Shown one piece after another: positions 12,781-22,871 of a stretch of 64,000 nt of DNA. The stretch's first letter is position 1, and every line of letters begins with the position of its first letter. Position numbers and translations under genes: made by a program. Source of the stretch: Acinetobacter nectaris CIP 110549 (lineage in GTDB: Bacteria; Pseudomonadota; Gammaproteobacteria; Pseudomonadales; Moraxellaceae); contig NZ_KI530712.1 of assembly GCF_000488215.1 (NCBI RefSeq), positions 686,881 through 750,880 of the forward strand, read 5' to 3'. Under the pieces are notes generated by a model. The model worked only from the letters and a program-made list of their open reading frames with translations. It was not told the origin of the DNA and did not search any database.

Positions 12781-13200
12781 TAATTTTATAGCTAAACTAG
12801 TTATAAAACTAATGTAGCAGATAATAGATAAGTTATCTCAAGAAAACAAGAGGATACATCATAAAATATTACAATTAATATCTAAATGCACATATTTTAC
12901 TCAAAAATACTTATAGAAATAAATGCACCGTATGAGTTGCTGTTTGAGCAAACCAATAAATTAAAAAAATAATTACGAGTACGGAACTAGATGTTACAAA
13001 TAGCTCTATTTTAGACATAGTATTCACCATTCTTATTTTTATTGCTTATGTAGAAATTTTAAATCATTTTTACAAAAGATACAAATAAATAAATTTATTT
13101 ACCAATTATAATATAATAAGAACAGATAAAGAGACTTAAATCTCGCTTTCCTAATGAAATCGCCAATAAATTGATGCAATTGTTCTAAAAAGACTCAACA
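12781..13200. other. Chromosomal intergenic region beside the prophage
   Basis: These 420 A/T-rich bases hold the likely old tRNA promoter on the left and one possible small membrane-protein gene (12911-13030). No other gene, RNA or repeat is evident. Confidence 0.5.
12911..13030 (-). CDS. Possible small membrane protein, 39 aa
   Basis: Reading from the ATG at 13030 gives MVNTMSKIELFVTSSSV followed by a strong hydrophobic run (LVIIFLIYWFA) and a short polar tail. The second ATG at 13018 has GGTG six bases upstream and gives 35 residues. It is too short for routine gene finding, but the single membrane span is clear. Weak support; may be chance in A/T-rich DNA. Confidence 0.35.
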   Translation of the reverse strand: MVNTMSKIELFVTSSSVLVIIFLIYWFAQTATHTVHLFL

Positions 13201-13587
13201 CTAGCTTATACTTTTAAGCTGAGCTACATTAATTATCAGTTTCCCATCTTTCTCTGTTTGCTGACCAACAACTTGTAACTTCACACCGCTATATAAGCTT
13301 CCATATGGAGCTAGGCTAGGGTCAATATAAGCATATATAATTTTAAAGTGATCTTTTAACACATAAACATTATCATCTAATACATAATCAATCTTTGCGT
13401 TTAGTTTTATAATACTACCCACAGGAAGCCTACTGGCTTTTAAAACACTGATAGGTTTTTTATGTAATGCTAATGCTTTTACCTCATCTCGACTATACTG
13501 ATCTTTTTCTACAATTGAAGATGCTGCTAAAACAGTAGAACTACTAAAAGAAATTAAAATAATAGGTAATATTAAATTTTTAAACAT
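13201..13587 (-). CDS. Exported protein of unknown function, OB-fold-like
   Basis: About 128 residues. A signal peptide covers the first 22 or so residues (MFKNLILPIILISFSSSTVLA, cut after LAA). The mature part YSRDEVKALALHKKPISVLK, then VGSIIKLNAKIDYVLDDNVYVLKD and VVGQQTEKDGKLIINV has the strand order of a small OB-like barrel. AGGAG six bases before the ATG at 13587 decides the start against the longer frame to 13686. Likely periplasmic; role unknown. Confidence 0.6.
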   Translation of the reverse strand: MFKNLILPIILISFSSSTVLAASSIVEKDQYSRDEVKALALHKKPISVLKASRLPVGSIIKLNAKIDYVLDDNVYVLKDHFKIIYAYIDPSLAPYGSLYSGVKLQVVGQQTEKDGKLIINVAQLKSIS

Positions 13588-13672
13588 TTTTATCTCCTTT
13601 TTTACCATTATTGCTAAAATAAATAGCGAATACTTTATTGTTTTTGTTATCCAAGGTTTACTTATACGCATA

Positions 13673-13704
13673 AAAAATGGCGACAAAATTGGTCGCCATT
13701 TTTT
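13673..13704. terminator. Bidirectional terminator hairpin
   Basis: The stem AAAAAATGGCGAC/GTCGCCATTTTTT (13673-13685 with 13692-13704) lies after yebC on the minus strand. Confidence 0.85.
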
Positions 13705-13717
13705 ATTTCTTTAATAC

Positions 13718-14467
13718 TTAAGCATCAAGTTGCTCAAGAATCTCATCTGGAATTTCTACATTTGTATACACATTCTGAACATCATCTAGATCTTCAAACA
13801 TATCAATCATTTTCATGATTTGTTTTGCTTGATCTACATCAGTAATTTCAGCTTTTGTTGATGGACTCATCACAACTTCAGCATTATCAGATTTCAACCC
13901 TGCTGTTGTAAGCGCATCTTGAACTTCACCAAATGTTTCAGGTGTAGTAATCACAAGAATACCATCTTCTGTTACTTCAATATCTTCAGCGCCAGCTTCT
14001 AACGCAATTTCCATAATTTTTTCTTCCAAAGAGACATCTTCAAAAGAAATTTCGCCACGCTTTGTAAATAGGTAAGCAACTGAACCAGATGTACCTAAAT
14101 TACCATTTGTTTTAGTAAAACAGTGGCGTACATCAGGTACTGTACGGTTTAGGTTATCAGTCATTGTTTCTACTAGAACAGCAACACCACCTACCCCATA
14201 ACCTTCATAGGTTACTTCTTTTAAATCTTCGTTATCTTCGCCACCAGCACCACGTTGAATTGCACGGTTAATGGTGTCACGTGTCATATTTACAGAAAGT
14301 GCTTTCTCTACAACAGCACGTAATCGTGGATTTGCTTGTTGATCAGGCCCGCCTAATTTCGCTGCTGTCACAAGTTCACGAATATACTTAGTAAAAACTT
14401 TACCGCGGCTTGCATCTTGTTTTGCTTTACGATGCTTAATATTGGCCCACTTAGAATGACCCGCCAT
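13718..14467 (-). CDS. yebC: YebC/PmpR family protein
   Basis: A 249-residue protein of the usual family length. [20 protein letters not shown] at the start is the family hallmark, followed by [14 protein letters not shown] and [13 protein letters not shown] in the middle. The family includes TACO1-like factors that help ribosomes through proline-rich stretches and members once described as transcription regulators. It stands alone, ends in a strong hairpin and lies about 0.9 kb from the prophage junction. Family identity is certain; precise role is less so. Confidence 0.95.
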   Translation of the reverse strand: MAGHSKWANIKHRKAKQDASRGKVFTKYIRELVTAAKLGGPDQQANPRLRAVVEKALSVNMTRDTINRAIQRGAGGEDNEDLKEVTYEGYGVGGVAVLVETMTDNLNRTVPDVRHCFTKTNGNLGTSGSVAYLFTKRGEISFEDVSLEEKIMEIALEAGAEDIEVTEDGILVITTPETFGEVQDALTTAGLKSDNAEVVMSPSTKAEITDVDQAKQIMKMIDMFEDLDDVQNVYTNVEIPDEILEQLDA

Positions 14468-14606
14468 GCAAAATGCTCCTAAAAGATTGGTCTTTTACGC
14501 AATATAAAAAGTTTGGCAATTCTAACATAAGCACGAATATTAGAAAAATGGTCACTTTCACTTTAAGTATAAATTGTAAAAATAATCACCACACAATGTT
14601 TAAATA

Positions 14607-15148
14607 CTATACTGAATCAAGCATTTTAGACTCTTCAGCAAGCATATAAACCAAATCTAATTCAGGGCAAGGAAACCCATTATAGTCAATGCTGCTGTGA
14701 TTTGTCCCCGATGATGTGTACTATGCTGAAACACATTCAGCAGTACACCTACATAAGATAAGCTCATGGGCTTACCTGCAGAGGTGATATAGTCAAGTTA
14801 CTTTGGAAACCTTTTGTCTTGAAAATGTGCCAAGAAGCCAACCCAATTATGTGATTTTTGGTTCAACAGATTTAGAATTTCTTTTTTATCCGTTTCAATA
14901 ATACTATTCAACTTTAAATCATCGGGTATTGGCAGTCTTGCAAATCGGCTATACCAAAGATAATGCTCACCCACGAGTATATGGTTTAACGTGCCACAGA
15001 TGCTATTAAAAAATAATCCACATGGTCGTGAAAAATCACTTTCTGAAACATTCAGCAATGCTTCGGTCAATTTTTGAGTTGCCCAAATATTATAACGTGC
15101 TAATACCTCAAATTGCTTCATATCCATGTGGAAATATTTCAACCTCAA
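14607..15148 (-). pseudogene. DinB-family protein, broken by a stop and a frameshift
   Basis: The first part (MDMKQFEVLARYNIWATQKL, then GTLNHILVGEHYLWY) is a DinB/YfiT-like four-helix protein with a metal-binding His. At 14795-14797 there is an in-frame TAA after RFPK. The same frame goes on with LDYITSAGKPMSLSYVG and FQHSTHHRGQIT, which holds the other His residues of the family. A one-base loss near 14670 then shifts the frame; the end reads FPCPELDLVYMLAEES in another phase. Two lesions in one gene argue for a real pseudogene, not a reading error. Confidence 0.8.
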
Positions 15149-15154
15149 TTCTAT

Positions 15155-16102
15155 TTATAATGGTGTAACTAATGGTTCTTTATTAAAAAAATGAATCAAG
15201 TTTTCGCAAACCAGTTCCGCCATCGCCAAACGCGTTTCATGTGTCCCACTTGCATAATGCGGTGTAAGTACAACATTCTCCATTTCAAATAATGGGCTTT
15301 CTGTGCATGGTTCTGTTTCAAACACATCTAAACCCGCACCAGCTATTTGTCTATTTTTCAAACTCTCAACCAATGCCTTTTCATCAACAACTGAACCGCG
15401 AGCAATATTAATAAGATATGCACTAGGTTTCATTTTGTCTAAAATATTCGCATTAATAATATGCTGTGTTTCACCCGTACTTGGTAGTGCTAAAATGAGA
15501 AAATCTGCTTGCTTTGCCAATTCCTCTAATGTTGCGATATATTGATAATCCACATGATTTTTTTGAGTACGATTGTGGTAAATAATTTCCATCCCTGCTG
15601 CTTCAGCACGCTTCGCGATAGCCTCACCAATATTCCCCATACCCAAAATGCCACATACTTTTTTTGAGAGACTCGTTGTTAAAGGGAATGATGATGTCCA
15701 CTGCCCTTTTTTCACGTAAGTATTTGCTTGGATAAGTTGTCTTGCGACAGCATATGTCAACATCATTGCAGTATCTGCAACACAATCATTTAATACATTT
15801 GGCGTATTGGTTACTTGAATACCACGCTGTTTAGCATAGTCGACATCTATACTGTCATACCCCACACCAAAACTTGCAATAATCTGAAGCTTAGGTAAAG
15901 CATCTATCATTTCTTTAGACATCCCAACATTATTACTTGTTGCAACAGCAATAATTTCCGCTCCGTTATCTTTTAAAAATTCTTCTTTATTTTCGATATG
16001 CGCCAGTTGATAAATCGTTGAAAAATGTTTTTTAAGTAACCCTAAAAATATCTCTGATTGTTCACCTAATACTAAAACGGTTGCTTCTAGTGGGTTAGCC
16101 AT
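15155..16102 (-). CDS. D-isomer-specific 2-hydroxyacid dehydrogenase
   Basis: A 315-residue NAD(P)-dependent oxidoreductase. The nucleotide site is CGILGMGNIGEAIAKRAEAAG (about residues 146-166, shown in part), with HNRT after the second strand suggesting NADPH. The catalytic Arg is in NIARGSVVDE, the Glu in FETEP and the His in LTPHYASGT. It reduces a 2-keto acid such as glyoxylate, hydroxypyruvate or 2-ketogluconate; the substrate cannot be fixed. It follows the broken dinB gene closely. Preceded by a good Shine-Dalgarno. Confidence 0.88.
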   Translation of the reverse strand: MANPLEATVLVLGEQSEIFLGLLKKHFSTIYQLAHIENKEEFLKDNGAEIIAVATSNNVGMSKEMIDALPKLQIIASFGVGYDSIDVDYAKQRGIQVTNTPNVLNDCVADTAMMLTYAVARQLIQANTYVKKGQWTSSFPLTTSLSKKVCGILGMGNIGEAIAKRAEAAGMEIIYHNRTQKNHVDYQYIATLEELAKQADFLILALPSTGETQHIINANILDKMKPSAYLINIARGSVVDEKALVESLKNRQIAGAGLDVFETEPCTESPLFEMENVVLTPHYASGTHETRLAMAELVCENLIHFFNKEPLVTPL

Positions 16103-16288
16103 TCCTTTCTCCCTTATGCTTTCACTTTATTTTATATACACTCTAATCTAGCGCAATCTGCTATACATGACCTTAATATTTTTTAAGCAACAAATAAAAA
16201 GACGCTGTACAACATGCTTAGATTTATTCAAAATGAGGATGCTTTAAAAATCTAAATTCTCCTACTTTCTCAAATGTAAGGCGTGCGT

Positions 16289-18943
16289 GTGTCCAACTTA
16301 GATCAGATCATACAAAATATCTCATCCCATACTCCAATGATGCAACAATATATCAACGTAAAGATGGAACATCCACATAGCCTCTTGTTCTATCGTATGG
16401 GAGATTTTTACGAACTTTTTTTCGATGATGCAAAGAAAGCAGCTAAACTTTTGGGAATTACTTTAACCCACCGAGGAAAAAGTAACGGCGACCCTATCCC
16501 TATGGCAGGTGTACCATTTCATGCTGCCGAAGGCTACCTTGCACGCCTTGTAAAACAAGGTGAAGCTGTTGTTATTTGTGAACAAGTTGGTGAAGTTACA
16601 GGCAAAGGACCTGTAGAAAGAAAAGTTGTTCGAATTATTACACCAGGTACGCTTACAGATGATGCGTTACTCAATAGTACACAAAACTCGAACCTTGTCT
16701 CGTTAAGCATACAGCAGAATCAAATTGGTATTGCACTTCTCGATTTAAGTGCAGGTATTTTTAAAGTTCAACAACAAGACTTTAAACCTGAAATGCTGAC
16801 CATAGAGTTAGCACGTTTAATGCCAAGTGAAATCTTAATTAACGAAGATTTAGTCGACCAAAATATCATTGAAATGATAAAAAAACAGTTAGAGTGCCCT
16901 ATTACCAAGCGCCCAAATGTCGACTTTAATCAAAAGAATGCAGATAAAACATTATGTGACCAATTTAATGTATCTACGTTGGCAGGTTTTGGCATTGATC
17001 ATTTGCCTCTTGCCAAGTCTGCCGCTGCTGCACTGATTCACTATGCAAAAGAAACACAAAAAACAGCGTTACCACATATTCGAAATATTACACTTGAACA
17101 AAGCCAAGACTTTATTGCATTAGATCCTGTTACACGGCGCAATTTAGAAATTATCGACCCTCTCTTTGAACATGGCACATCACTTTTCAATTTAATTAAT
17201 GACTGCCAAACTGCAATGGGCAGCCGACTACTCGGCCGCACACTCATGCAACCCGTTCGAGATTGTGCCATTTTAGAGGCACGCCTAGAAGCCACAAATC
17301 AGATTTTAGAAGGCTATTATGAGTCTCCTATTCGTCTCGTACTTAAGGAAATAGGCGATATTGAACGTGTTCTTAGTCGCGTTGCTTTAGGGTCCGCTCG
17401 CCCTAGAGACTTAGTGCAACTTAGACAAGCTTGTGCTCAAATTCCTTACCTACATGAATCAATTGCACCATTACTTCAACAAAACGACTCACCTAAGCTC
17501 CTTGAACAACTCAATGATGATTTAGGTGATGTACATGCACTACATCAACATTTAAGTGCAGCAATTGTAGAAAACCCACCTGTTTTACTGCGTGATGGTA
17601 ATGTAATCGCCGAAGGTTTCGATGCAGAGCTTGATGAATTAAGGCAAATTCGTGACCATGCTGGACAATTTCTCATAGACTTAGAAATTAAAGAAAGACA
17701 AGCAACAGGAATAAATACACTTAAAATCGGTTACAACCGCGTAAGTGGTTATTACATTGAACTCACACGAGCACAAGCCGAACAAGCTCCGAGTCACTAT
17801 ATACGTCGCCAAACATTAAAGAATGTTGAACGCTATATCACTCCTGAACTAAAAGGTTTTGAAGACAAAGTTTTATCGAGTGAATCTCGTGCACTTGCGC
17901 GAGAAAAAATGCTATTTGAGCAAATTTTAGAACAATTACGCGCAAATATTGCAGAACTACAACTCATGAGCAGTGCAATTGCACAAACAGATGTACTCAC
18001 TAACTTTGCACACCAAGCGCGTATACGTCATTGGGCACGTCCCGACTTTAGTCCTGAAGTTGGTGTTCATATTATTGCAGGTAGACATCCTGTTGTTGAG
18101 GAATTAAGCAAAACACCATTTACACCAAATAGTGCTCAGCTCAATGCTCAGCATCGTCTTGCAATTATTACAGGGCCCAATATGGGTGGTAAGTCGACAT
18201 TTATGCGACAAACTGCACTGATTAGCTTACTGGCATATTGCGGTAGTTTCGTACCTGCTGAAAGCGCAACACTTGGACCTATCGACCGAATTTTCACACG
18301 TATTGGTTCTGCCGATGACCTGTCTACAGGCAAATCGACCTTTATGGTAGAAATGACAGAAACATCTCAAATTTTGCACCATGCCACACAACAATCTCTT
18401 GTTCTAATGGATGAAGTTGGACGTGGAACAAGTACTTATGATGGTTTATCCCTCGCATGGGCTTGCGTGCTTGATTTATCTAAACGAATTAAATGTTTAT
18501 GCTTATTTGCAACACATTATTTTGAGCTCACAGAACTTGGGCATGAAAGCATGATTGATAACTACCATGTTACTGCCAAAGAACTCAATGGGAATCTGAT
18601 TCTTCTACATAAAGTACAAGCAGGCCCTGCAAGCCAGAGTCATGGTCTACAAGTTGCAAAGTTAGCAGGGATTCCATCAAGTGTGATTAAAGAAGCACAA
18701 AAGCGGTTAAAGATTTTGGAAAAGCAACAAATTGCTTCACCGAATATGGTGGTACAGAGTGATTTATTTTCACAAGAAAAAGATGTCGCAGAAGCACCTA
18801 TTATAGAAACTGTTGAAAAAATTGTAGAAGTGATTCAACCCTCAAAGGTAGAAGATAGATTATCGGATATAGACATCGATGATCTCACCCCACGTCAAGC
18901 ATTAGAGCAGCTTTATAAACTCAAATCCTTGCTGAAATCTTAA
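16289..18943 (+). CDS. mutS: DNA mismatch repair protein MutS
   Basis: About 884 residues. Mismatch-reading Phe-X-Glu is in MGDFYELFF (about residues 37-45). The C-terminal ATPase has Walker [10 protein letters not shown] (about 629), [15 protein letters not shown] and Walker [15 protein letters not shown] (about 705), then FATHYFELT. The tail carries the usual beta-clamp or tetramer region ending [13 protein letters not shown]. The frame opens with GTG at 16283, but TAAGG at 16277-16281 fits the second GTG at 16289. It finds mispaired bases and recruits MutL. A terminator follows. Confidence 0.97.
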   Translation: MSNLDQIIQNISSHTPMMQQYINVKMEHPHSLLFYRMGDFYELFFDDAKKAAKLLGITLTHRGKSNGDPIPMAGVPFHAAEGYLARLVKQGEAVVICEQVGEVTGKGPVERKVVRIITPGTLTDDALLNSTQNSNLVSLSIQQNQIGIALLDLSAGIFKVQQQDFKPEMLTIELARLMPSEILINEDLVDQNIIEMIKKQLECPITKRPNVDFNQKNADKTLCDQFNVSTLAGFGIDHLPLAKSAAAALIHYAKETQKTALPHIRNITLEQSQDFIALDPVTRRNLEIIDPLFEHGTSLFNLINDCQTAMGSRLLGRTLMQPVRDCAILEARLEATNQILEGYYESPIRLVLKEIGDIERVLSRVALGSARPRDLVQLRQACAQIPYLHESIAPLLQQNDSPKLLEQLNDDLGDVHALHQHLSAAIVENPPVLLRDGNVIAEGFDAELDELRQIRDHAGQFLIDLEIKERQATGINTLKIGYNRVSGYYIELTRAQAEQAPSHYIRRQTLKNVERYITPELKGFEDKVLSSESRALAREKMLFEQILEQLRANIAELQLMSSAIAQTDVLTNFAHQARIRHWARPDFSPEVGVHIIAGRHPVVEELSKTPFTPNSAQLNAQHRLAIITGPNMGGKSTFMRQTALISLLAYCGSFVPAESATLGPIDRIFTRIGSADDLSTGKSTFMVEMTETSQILHHATQQSLVLMDEVGRGTSTYDGLSLAWACVLDLSKRIKCLCLFATHYFELTELGHESMIDNYHVTAKELNGNLILLHKVQAGPASQSHGLQVAKLAGIPSSVIKEAQKRLKILEKQQIASPNMVVQSDLFSQEKDVAEAPIIETVEKIVEVIQPSKVEDRLSDIDIDDLTPRQALEQLYKLKSLLKS

Positions 18944-18960
18944 GCTTTTTCTAATAAATG

Positions 18961-18991
18961 AAAAACCGAGTATAAAAATACTCGGTTTTTT
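18961..18991 (+). terminator. Terminator of mutS
   Basis: The hairpin ACCGAGTAT/ATACTCGGT (about 18965-18985) is followed by a run of six T. Confidence 0.85.
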
Positions 18992-19073
18992 AATAAGTAT
19001 ATAAATTATTCAGATTTTAGGTGTACACAAAAAGCTATACATTACATATAAAGTTATAACGACTGAATATATT

Positions 19074-20057
19074 ATGAAAAGTTTTTTAACCACGACAGCA
19101 ACTATTCTAACAATTGGTCTGACCGCCTTTGGCTGTCAAAAATCAGATAATGTACAACAAAACCAAACAAGTGCGACAAACAATGAAATCACGACATTAA
19201 ATATTGGTTATCAAAAAGCTGCTCTCAAACTGATTGTTGCAAAACAGAACCATTTTTTTGAAAAAGAATTTCCAAATGTAAAAATTAGTTGGAATGAGTT
19301 TCCTGCGGGTCCACCAACTTTAGAAGCGCTCTCAGCAGGTGCAATTGACTTTGGTTATACAGGAGATGCACCCATTGTATTTGCGCTTTCTGCAGGTAAA
19401 AGTCTGAATTACTTAGGCTATGAAGATGCGGCAAAACGTGGACATGCACTACTCGTTCCAAATGGTAGCAATATACATACTATTTCAGACCTAAAAGGAA
19501 AACGTATTGGTTTAACCAAAGGATCAAGTGCACATAACTTCCTTGCAGAAGTCTTGAAAAAGGCCAATCTTACATGGGCAGATATTCAGCCGGTTTGGCT
19601 CGCACCATCTGACGCGCGTGCGGCACTAGACAAAAAGGCGATTGATGCTTGGGCAGTATGGGAACCCTATGTCAGTGCAACTGAACTGTCAGGTACAGCA
19701 AAAGCTGTTTTTGATTCGACAACACTACCGAAAACATATGGTTACTATCTTGCTCAACCAAGTTTCATTCAGCAACATCCAAAAGATGCCCAAAAAGTAC
19801 TCGACGTACTCAATGAAACCGATCAGTGGATTAATAACCATCCAAAAGAAACTACAGAAATTCTTGCAAACAGTACAGGCTTAAACCTCAATATTGCAGA
19901 AAAAGTATTAACAACAAAACCAACCCCGAATCCTGTTGAGCCTCTTACACCAACAGTCATACAATCTCAACAGGATTTAGGCAATCTCTTCTTTAGCCTA
20001 AAACTTATCCCAAATAATATCCATGCCTCTGAATTTGTTTGGCATCCTCAAAAATAA
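19074..20057 (+). CDS. Orphan periplasmic binding lipoprotein, sulfonate/nitrate/taurine type
   Basis: A 327-residue protein. The signal ends in LTAFGC (Cys21), a lipobox, so it is probably a lipoprotein. The mature part follows SsuA-type binding proteins: TLNIGYQKAALKLIVAK, EFPAGPPTLEALSAGAIDFGYTGDAP, KGKRIGLTKGSSAHNFL and AWAVWEPYVS. Such proteins deliver aliphatic sulfonates to an ABC importer. No permease or ATPase gene lies nearby, so it must use a distant importer or be an orphan. A terminator follows. Confidence 0.88.
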   Translation: MKSFLTTTATILTIGLTAFGCQKSDNVQQNQTSATNNEITTLNIGYQKAALKLIVAKQNHFFEKEFPNVKISWNEFPAGPPTLEALSAGAIDFGYTGDAPIVFALSAGKSLNYLGYEDAAKRGHALLVPNGSNIHTISDLKGKRIGLTKGSSAHNFLAEVLKKANLTWADIQPVWLAPSDARAALDKKAIDAWAVWEPYVSATELSGTAKAVFDSTTLPKTYGYYLAQPSFIQQHPKDAQKVLDVLNETDQWINNHPKETTEILANSTGLNLNIAEKVLTTKPTPNPVEPLTPTVIQSQQDLGNLFFSLKLIPNNIHASEFVWHPQK

Positions 20058-20064
20058 AGAAAAT

Positions 20065-20098
20065 GCCATATATTCAATGTAATATATGGCGCTTTTTT
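20065..20098 (+). terminator. Terminator after the binding-protein gene
   Basis: The stem GCCATATATT/AATATATGGC (20065-20074 with 20081-20090) has a six-base loop and a T-run. Confidence 0.85.
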
Positions 20099-20353
20099 CT
20101 ATTTCACTTGTAAAATTTCTACAAGCCTATTTTGTATATGACTAATTGCATTTGCATAACCCTGATCATACATTTCTGACCTTTGCCTCCAAAACTCCCA
20201 ATGTTCAATATATTCAGTTTCCAACTCTTTAATTAATTTTTGTACTTTTTGGACTTTATGTTTATTTACATCTTTTGCGATGTTTGGTTTATGCCCACCA
20301 CGTTTTGCATTCTTCATTTGTTTTTGATAGTTAAGTTCTGCTTTAATATTCAT
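20099..20353 (-). CDS. Hypothetical basic helical protein, 84 aa
   Basis: About 84 residues from the ATG at 20353 (MNIKAELNYQKQMKNAKRGG). The sequence is rich in Lys/Glu and probably all helical, with a central HKVQKVQKLIKELETEYIEHWEFW coiled-coil-like stretch. GGAAGG lies upstream. The longer frame to 20389 is unlikely. Not recognised. Confidence 0.55.
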   Translation of the reverse strand: MNIKAELNYQKQMKNAKRGGHKPNIAKDVNKHKVQKVQKLIKELETEYIEHWEFWRQRSEMYDQGYANAISHIQNRLVEILQVK

Positions 20354-20727
20354 TCTACCTTCCGTATGTCTACACAGTTGAAAGTTCAATAAAACTAAAC
20401 CTCACACTCAGCATTACGTATATTTTTGAAAAAAATATGACAAATAAAAGAACAATTCATGACAAGACTTATCCATTTGAGCTGAAATAAAGCCTATCAT
20501 CACTCTATATCAATATTTTCATCTTATAAACTTTACTCGAAATACCATTACAGATAAAATGCACGAAAATTGATATTAATTCTCATTATCAGTAAAAATC
20601 ATATAGAAATGGGTATTTCATAGATTTAAATAATTAATATCAATAAAAGGAATTGTTACTTGACCCATTTTTTGCCTACAATATAGCAATTAAAGATGAA
20701 CACCAAATTTTTTAGGTAGCTGTCGCT
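20354..20727. other. Intergenic region upstream of fdxA
   Basis: These 374 bases separate the divergent 20353 gene and fdxA. They contain a Fur-box-like sequence (20572-20590) and A/T-rich DNA, and no further gene. Confidence 0.5.
20572..20590 (+). promoter_or_regulatory. Fur-box-like sequence upstream of fdxA
   Basis: GATATTAATTCTCATTATC matches 15 of 19 positions of the classic Fur box. It lies about 140 bases before fdxA. Iron control of the neighbouring genes is an inference. Confidence 0.5.
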
Positions 20728-21051
20728 ATGGCCTTTGTTGTCACTGAAAACTGTATTAAATGTAAATATCAAGATTGCGTTGAAGTATGTCCTGTCGACT
20801 GCTTCTACGAAGGTCCTAACTTCCTTGTCATTCACCCTGATGAGTGTATTGACTGTGCATTATGTGAACCTGAATGCCCTGCAAATGCAATCTTTTCAGA
20901 AGATGAACTGCCTGCGGGACAAGAAGTCTTTATCGAACTGAATGCTGAACTTGCTGAAAAATGGCCAAACATCACAGAAATTGGTGAACAGCCAGAAGAC
21001 CGTGAGGAATGGAATGGTAAAACAGATAAGCTCCAATATTTAGAAAAATAA
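20728..21051 (+). CDS. fdxA: Seven-iron ferredoxin FdxA
   Basis: A 107-residue ferredoxin of the FdxA/FdI type. [18 protein letters not shown] and [16 protein letters not shown] supply the cysteines for one 3Fe-4S and one 4Fe-4S cluster. The C-terminal tail (about residues 60-107) is typical for this form. It carries electrons in the cytoplasm; the partner is unknown. A Fur-like site lies upstream and a strong terminator directly after the stop. Confidence 0.95.
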   Translation: MAFVVTENCIKCKYQDCVEVCPVDCFYEGPNFLVIHPDECIDCALCEPECPANAIFSEDELPAGQEVFIELNAELAEKWPNITEIGEQPEDREEWNGKTDKLQYLEK

Positions 21052-21054
21052 GAA

Positions 21055-21083
21055 AAAAGATCAGCAATTGCTGATCTTTTTTT
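21055..21083 (+). terminator. Terminator of fdxA
   Basis: An AAAGATCAGCA/TGCTGATCTTT stem is followed by a T-run. Confidence 0.85.
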
Positions 21084-21174
21084 ATTGTTAAAATTGCTTA
21101 CTTAATTTAAATACCTTATTTGAAACTGTAACCGTACAATAGTTTTATAAATAAAATTGTTTAAATTATGACTT

Positions 21175-21855
21175 ATGTATAATCCTCAAAAAATTAAAAG
21201 AACTCTTTTAGCACTTACTTTAACAATGTCAGGTGCATCTACTTTTGCAAAGCAGCCTGCACCACTTATTGTCACACCTATTCCTAGCTATTATCTTACT
21301 AAAAAAATTCCATCTTCTTATTTCTTATGGGTTTCGCAAAAAAATCACCTACAAAAAGTCAAAGCTTATGAGGACTTCCTCACAAAACATGATGTGAATA
21401 ATGTTATTCCAACCTTCGAGCTATTAAGAACAGCACGAGATTGGAAACAATGCGGAAGAGAAGAATACCTAGTTCCCCCTAAAGAGCTTTGGGAAAATCA
21501 AGTGCCAACACTCAAAGTGTTTAGATATCTGACAGCAACAAAAACATTAACTAATTTTGAGGTAACATCTGCTTATCGAGACTTTCAAATGAATCGTTGT
21601 GCAGGTGGTGCTGTTTCTTCGCGTCATATTCTTAATGCCGCAATGGATTTTCGTATTGGACCTGAACACCCGACAGCAAAAGATTATACAAATATTGAAA
21701 AAACTAAATTTAAATTATGCCAATTTTGGAAGCAATACGGACCTGACCTAAAAATGGGTCTTGGGACATACTCATCAGGACAAATTCATATTGATACACA
21801 AGGTTATCGAACATGGGGACCTGACCATACTCAGACATCTTCTATCTGTCTTTAA
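21175..21855 (+). CDS. Exported M15-family peptidase-like protein
   Basis: A 226-residue protein with a signal peptide (LLALTLTMSGASTFA, cut near residue 26). The C-terminal half has the peptidase M15A zinc pattern: VTSAYRDFQMNRCAGG, SSRHILNAAMDFRI (His and Asp ligands) and GQIHIDTQGYRTWG (third His). Related enzymes cut D-Ala bonds in peptidoglycan. Two Cys pairs may form disulfides. It is likely periplasmic and acts on cell wall; substrate is inferred from the family. Confidence 0.8.
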   Translation: MYNPQKIKRTLLALTLTMSGASTFAKQPAPLIVTPIPSYYLTKKIPSSYFLWVSQKNHLQKVKAYEDFLTKHDVNNVIPTFELLRTARDWKQCGREEYLVPPKELWENQVPTLKVFRYLTATKTLTNFEVTSAYRDFQMNRCAGGAVSSRHILNAAMDFRIGPEHPTAKDYTNIEKTKFKLCQFWKQYGPDLKMGLGTYSSGQIHIDTQGYRTWGPDHTQTSSICL

Positions 21856-21911
21856 TCTTATTTTATATGTTAAAATAGCCATTCAACTACAACAAGGAAT
21901 GTGGTGGAAGA

Positions 21912-22232
21912 ATGTTAAAAATTTGTATGACTGATGACATCCCCGAACGAGAAGCACGCGCATTCGATACCGAAGCGCTTGGCACATTTTTTATTACACA
22001 ACGCGATGGACAATTTTTCGCTTATAAAAACATTTGCCCACACTTACAAGTAGAACTTGAGATTTTGGAAAATCAGTTCTTAGATCAAGACCAAGAATTC
22101 ATTCAATGTTCAACACACGGCGCATTATTTCAAGTCGAAACAGGAGAATGTATTTCTGGTCCCTGCTTAGGTGAATCACTTACCGCTATTCCCATTCAAG
22201 TTCATTCTGATGGCGGTATTTATCTCGCGTAA
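21912..22232 (+). CDS. Rieske-type 2Fe-2S protein
   Basis: A 106-residue protein with the Rieske cluster boxes: CPHLQVEL (Cys, His) and CSTHGALFQVETGEC (Cys, His). This small stand-alone form resembles ferredoxin subunits of dioxygenases or NirD-like proteins. No oxygenase is close by, so the partner is unknown. The next gene begins seven bases after the stop and is probably cotranscribed. Confidence 0.88.
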   Translation: MLKICMTDDIPEREARAFDTEALGTFFITQRDGQFFAYKNICPHLQVELEILENQFLDQDQEFIQCSTHGALFQVETGECISGPCLGESLTAIPIQVHSDGGIYLA

Positions 22233-22238
22233 GTATAT

Positions 22239-22871
22239 ATGATGAATAATAGCCTAGATAACTTTCTACAAAGCCCAGAATTACTTCCATTTCACTTATG
22301 CGTAATTACTTTTATTTTACTTAGTGTTTTTGAAACACTCGGTTTATATATTGGAATATCTCCATTTCGTTTTCTAAAGCGACTCATTCCTTTTCGTCCA
22401 AACAACCCACTCTTACAAATTAAATTTTCAAGAACACTTATTGTTGTTTTCTTTCTCATTAATTTTAGTTTTGCAGGATATTTTTTCCAATTTGCTTACT
22501 ATGCTTATGAGCAGGCCTTTGCTTCAAGTATATATGTACTTATCCCAACGCTAATCACAGCGCTTTTCTTCACTATTTTTATGATTCACTGCTTAGATCA
22601 GGTAATCAAACCTAAATTCATTCATAGAGAACTCAATTTAATTGGGCGCTTAGCAACCATTTCAACAAGTAGTGCCAAGCCTGAAATCAATGCTCAAGCC
22701 CGTGTCAGAGATGAGTATGGTCAAGTTCACTATGTTAATGTATGCTCAGAATTTGGTGAAATTTCACCGCATACACAGGTTATCCTTATCCGCAAAAAAG
22801 ATAACCTCTATATTGTTAAAAAAATTATTGAATCTAACTACTTACTAGATCATGAAATATTCCCTAAATAG
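22239..22871 (+). CDS. YqiJ-like membrane protein (DUF1449/OB-fold)
   Basis: A 210-residue protein. Three membrane segments are seen (about residues 17-38, 67-86 and 96-118), followed by a soluble C-terminal part with NLIGRLATISTSS and QARVRDEYGQVHYVNV, as in the NfeD/YqiJ OB-fold. In many bacteria this gene lies next to a flotillin (yqiK), which is absent here. Family placement is moderate. Confidence 0.65.
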   Translation: MMNNSLDNFLQSPELLPFHLCVITFILLSVFETLGLYIGISPFRFLKRLIPFRPNNPLLQIKFSRTLIVVFFLINFSFAGYFFQFAYYAYEQAFASSIYVLIPTLITALFFTIFMIHCLDQVIKPKFIHRELNLIGRLATISTSSAKPEINAQARVRDEYGQVHYVNVCSEFGEISPHTQVILIRKKDNLYIVKKIIESNYLLDHEIFPK

